This document shows, in pieces, positions 7,026 to 8,207 of a stretch of DNA of 8,207 bases. Source of the stretch: Candidatus Altarchaeota archaeon (GTDB lineage Archaea > Altiarchaeota > Altiarchaeia > IMC4 > SCGC-AAA252-I15). The stretch covers positions 1 through 8,207 of the forward strand of contig JAPKXP010000166.1 of the NCBI GenBank assembly GCA_026394745.1, written 5' to 3'. A program made the translations under genes and the position numbers. The notes beneath the pieces were generated by a model that saw only the letters and a program-made list of their open reading frames with translations, searched no databases and was not told the origin of the DNA. Every line of letters begins with the position of its first letter. Positions within the stretch are counted from its first letter, which is position 1.

Positions 7026-7436
7026 CTATATTTTCAGCTTGATCAGGTTGGTGTTTCCGAGCGGTTTTTTCTCTATTATGCCCCTCTGCTCGAGCTTCGA
7101 GAGCGTTCGAGAAACCTTCACCTTGGACAGGCCGCTTTCGGCCACGAGATAGGTTTGCTCAATCCGCTTCTCGTTCATCAACAGTTCGATTATCTTACGC
7201 TCGTCTTCGGGCATCACCTTGAGTATCCTGTGCATTTGGCTGTGGCTTATCCTCCACTGGAACAAAATGATGATTAACGCGCCAACGCCCATGGAGGCGG
7301 CGGTCAGGCCGTATACGATGAATGGGATTGGCTCTCCGGTATCCTTGACGTATATGCCGTTTATCACTGAAAACAGCACTCCCAATCCGAATACCACGAC
7401 TATTGCCACTGCAAGCCGGGTCTCGCTGACTTCCAT
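7026..7436 (-). CDS. Membrane-anchored winged-helix transcription regulator (COG2512-like)
   Basis: The 136 residues have two N-terminal membrane helices (about 8-28 and 38-60) joined by a short loop, KDTGEPIP. This hairpin leaves the C-terminus in the cytoplasm. A winged helix-turn-helix follows (about 77-136). Helices cover DERKIIELLMNE and EQTYLVAESG, the probable recognition helix is SKVKVSRTLSKLEQRG (104-119), and the wing is IIEKKPLGNTNLIKLKI. This matches the archaeal predicted membrane-associated regulators of COG2512. The gene starts 1 base after the stop of the SHOCT-like gene, without a clear ribosome site, so translation is probably coupled. It lies between two matching TGAAAC arrays, one before its own operon and one before the ABC operon. 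It probably autoregulates and controls the neighbours in response to a membrane or envelope signal (inference). Confidence 0.85.
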   Translation of the reverse strand: MEVSETRLAVAIVVVFGLGVLFSVINGIYVKDTGEPIPFIVYGLTAASMGVGALIIILFQWRISHSQMHRILKVMPEDERKIIELLMNEKRIEQTYLVAESGLSKVKVSRTLSKLEQRGIIEKKPLGNTNLIKLKI

Positions 7437-7437
7437 T

Positions 7438-7728
7438 TCAATCAGAGATTGTTTTCTTCATATGAACGTAAGTTTCCGTGTCTATCTCCCCAGACACATA
7501 CCTCTTCTTCAGCATGTCGAGCGGGCTTTCAACAGGCTTTCTGGAGCCCTTAAGCAGCCAGTAAAGTATCAGGATGAGTGTTACGAAGATAGATATGTTC
7601 AGGAATAATTGGAGGGGTTGTATCATGTCAAACAGCCACCTGCCAGGGAAAGGGTCTCCATGCCTTGAGAAATTCTCGAAGGCGCGACTACAATTCTCTG
7701 CCAAACATTCGGGTAATCCAGGTTCCAT
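7438..7728 (-). CDS. Small one-helix membrane protein with SHOCT-like C-terminus
   Basis: The 96 residues start with a short, probably extracellular N-terminus holding Cys8 and Cys13. One strong membrane helix follows (about 38-59, LFLNISIFVTLILILYWLL), then a basic stop-transfer KGSRK. The end, SPLDMLKKRYVSGEID plus TETYVHMKKTI (68-94), fits the SHOCT short C-terminal domain pattern (L-K-R-Y-x-x-G-E-I-x-x-x-x-Y). SHOCT tails are thought to mediate oligomerisation or partner contacts at membranes. The start at 7728 has an AGGTG ribosome site at 7734-7738 with 5-base spacing. It is first in an operon with the membrane HTH regulator and so is a likely sensor or partner for it. The Cys pair could be a redox or metal site, but nothing else shows this. 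Confidence 0.82.
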   Translation of the reverse strand: MEPGLPECLAENCSRAFENFSRHGDPFPGRWLFDMIQPLQLFLNISIFVTLILILYWLLKGSRKPVESPLDMLKKRYVSGEIDTETYVHMKKTISD

Positions 7729-7786
7729 TGTTACACCTACATTTTCATTATACTGTTTATGCGAATAAAAACATACCTCTTTGAGT

Positions 7787-7794
7787 AGTATATT
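7787..7794 (-). promoter_or_regulatory. TATA-like box for the SHOCT/HTH operon
   Basis: On the minus strand AATATACT lies directly downstream of the second TGAAAC array and would start transcription near 7764, giving a leader of about 36 bases that includes the AGGTG site. A T-rich alternative at 7763-7772 (GTTTTTATTC) would give a shorter leader. The choice between them is uncertain. Confidence 0.4.
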
Positions 7795-7796
7795 GT

Positions 7797-7845
7797 TGAA
7801 ACAGGACTAATCCCCTGCTGAAACAGCTGTAACAAAAAATGAAAC
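7797..7845 (-). promoter_or_regulatory. Triple TGAAAC array, candidate operator upstream of the SHOCT/HTH operon
   Basis: TGAAAC occurs at 7797-7802, 7819-7824 and 7840-7845 with start spacing 22 and 21, exactly as in the array at 6963-7011 (offset 834 bases). The middle copy is followed by AGCTGT, making the 8-base palindrome ACAGCTGT at 7823-7830. The intergenic stretch 7729-7856 holds only this array, the TATA-like boxes and the ribosome site. Confidence 0.65.
7834..7839 (-). terminator. Possible oligo-T terminator after the acetyltransferase gene
   Basis: A run of six T on the minus strand lies 17 bases past the GNAT stop codon, embedded in the second array at the same place as in the first. 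It could stop transcription entering the SHOCT/HTH operon. Confidence 0.25.
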
Positions 7846-7856
7846 CGTTACTTTAA

Positions 7857-8207
7857 TCACATGGATTGTAGGGACATCCCGTAAGCGCTGTCCGAGAGTA
7901 GCATCTTCAGGAATAGCTTCATCCACTTCGCGAACTTTATTGGATTCAGTTCCGGTTCACCGCAAAATGTTTTCAAGGGTATCTTCAGCTTGCTCATCCT
8001 GGTGAAGCCGTTCTTCATGAAGAAATCGCCTTCCAGAGTGATTGCGAAAATACGGGAGAAACCATTATCCCTAGCTTCCCGCATGCAAGCGTCAAGCAGG
8101 ATTTTTCCTGCGCCCGAACCCTTGAATTCATTCTTGACTACTATGCAGCGTATCTCGGCAATGCCTTCATCTATCTGGTGTAAAGCGGCGCATCCGACAA
8201 CGCTTCC
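7857..8207 (-). CDS. GNAT-family N-acetyltransferase, C-terminal part, 5' end outside window
   Basis: The minus-strand frame is open from the window edge to a TGA at 7859-7857, giving 116 residues. It shows the GNAT core: strand GSVVGCAALHQID, then AEIRCIVVKNEF, the acetyl-CoA pyrophosphate loop KGSGAGK (window residues 29-35, Lys where Arg or Gln is usual), helix LLDACMREARDNGF, and FFMKNGFTRM. The GCAALH, AEIR and FF-K-GF-R pattern is closest to the archaeal or ArgA-type N-acetylglutamate synthase branch. However, the end (CGEPELNPIKFAKWMKLFLK) lacks the Cys-rich CPxF-type tail I would expect there, so the substrate is uncertain. It transfers acetyl from acetyl-CoA to an amine in the cytosol. 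An ATG at 8084 is internal to the conserved fold and is not the start. It appears unrelated to the downstream operons. Confidence 0.85.
   Translation of the reverse strand, partial: GSVVGCAALHQIDEGIAEIRCIVVKNEFKGSGAGKILLDACMREARDNGFSRIFAITLEGDFFMKNGFTRMSKLKIPLKTFCGEPELNPIKFAKWMKLFLKMLLSDSAYGMSLQSM

Noticed and set aside
7219..7608. Plus-strand open frame across the HTH and SHOCT genes
   Set aside because: It is antisense to two genes with clear domains and has no motif or ribosome site.
6963..7845. Regularly spaced short repeats as a CRISPR-like array
   Set aside because: The repeat unit is only 6 bases with three copies per site, spacers are partly conserved between sites, and no cas genes are present.
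1..8207. Mobile elements, tRNA or rRNA genes
   Set aside because: I saw no transposase or integrase motifs, terminal inverted repeats, target duplications or tRNA-like cloverleaf arms in the gaps between genes.

Overview
The window looks archaeal. It carries a membrane-anchored winged-helix regulator of the COG2512 kind, a COG1361-like extracellular adhesion or S-layer-type protein, a promoter whose TATA-like box sits about 24 bases from a start codon (leaderless or nearly so), and GGAGGT/AGGTG ribosome binding sites. The bacterial-type DnaK/DnaJ pair is common in mesophilic archaea, including DPANN lineages. I cannot name a phylum from this sequence alone.

Layout. Positions 1-1533 (+): the 3' end of dnaK, then a full class I dnaJ 9 bases downstream. 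Positions 1578-2772 (+): two overlapping coiled-coil reading frames that read best as one gene split by a +1 frameshift near 2394. Its stop codon overlaps the stop of the next gene, which runs the other way. Positions 2769-6929 (-): a tight four-gene operon, read from high to low coordinate. It encodes a Cys-rich lipoprotein with a duplicated four-cysteine module, a membrane-anchored multi-domain surface protein, a MacB/FtsX-type ABC permease and a LolD/MacB-type ATPase. Junctions are 4 bases, 1 base and an 8-base overlap. Positions 7026-7728 (-): a two-gene operon of a small one-helix protein with a SHOCT-like tail and a two-helix membrane protein ending in a winged HTH. Positions 7857-8207 (-): the C-terminal part of a GNAT acetyltransferase that runs off the window.

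The most notable signal is non-coding. The two intergenic regions upstream of the lipoprotein/ABC operon and of the SHOCT/HTH operon each hold three direct copies of TGAAAC (GTTTCA on the transcribed strand) with identical start-to-start spacing of 22 and then 21 bases, about two helical turns each. Each array lies just upstream of a TATA-like box. The inner 27 bases are nearly identical between the two sites. The simplest reading is a shared operator: the membrane-bound HTH protein, probably with its SHOCT partner, autoregulates its own operon and controls the surface-protein/ABC operon beside it. That would make the six genes one envelope-sensing and response unit. This is inference from sequence; the six repeats and their phasing are directly visible.
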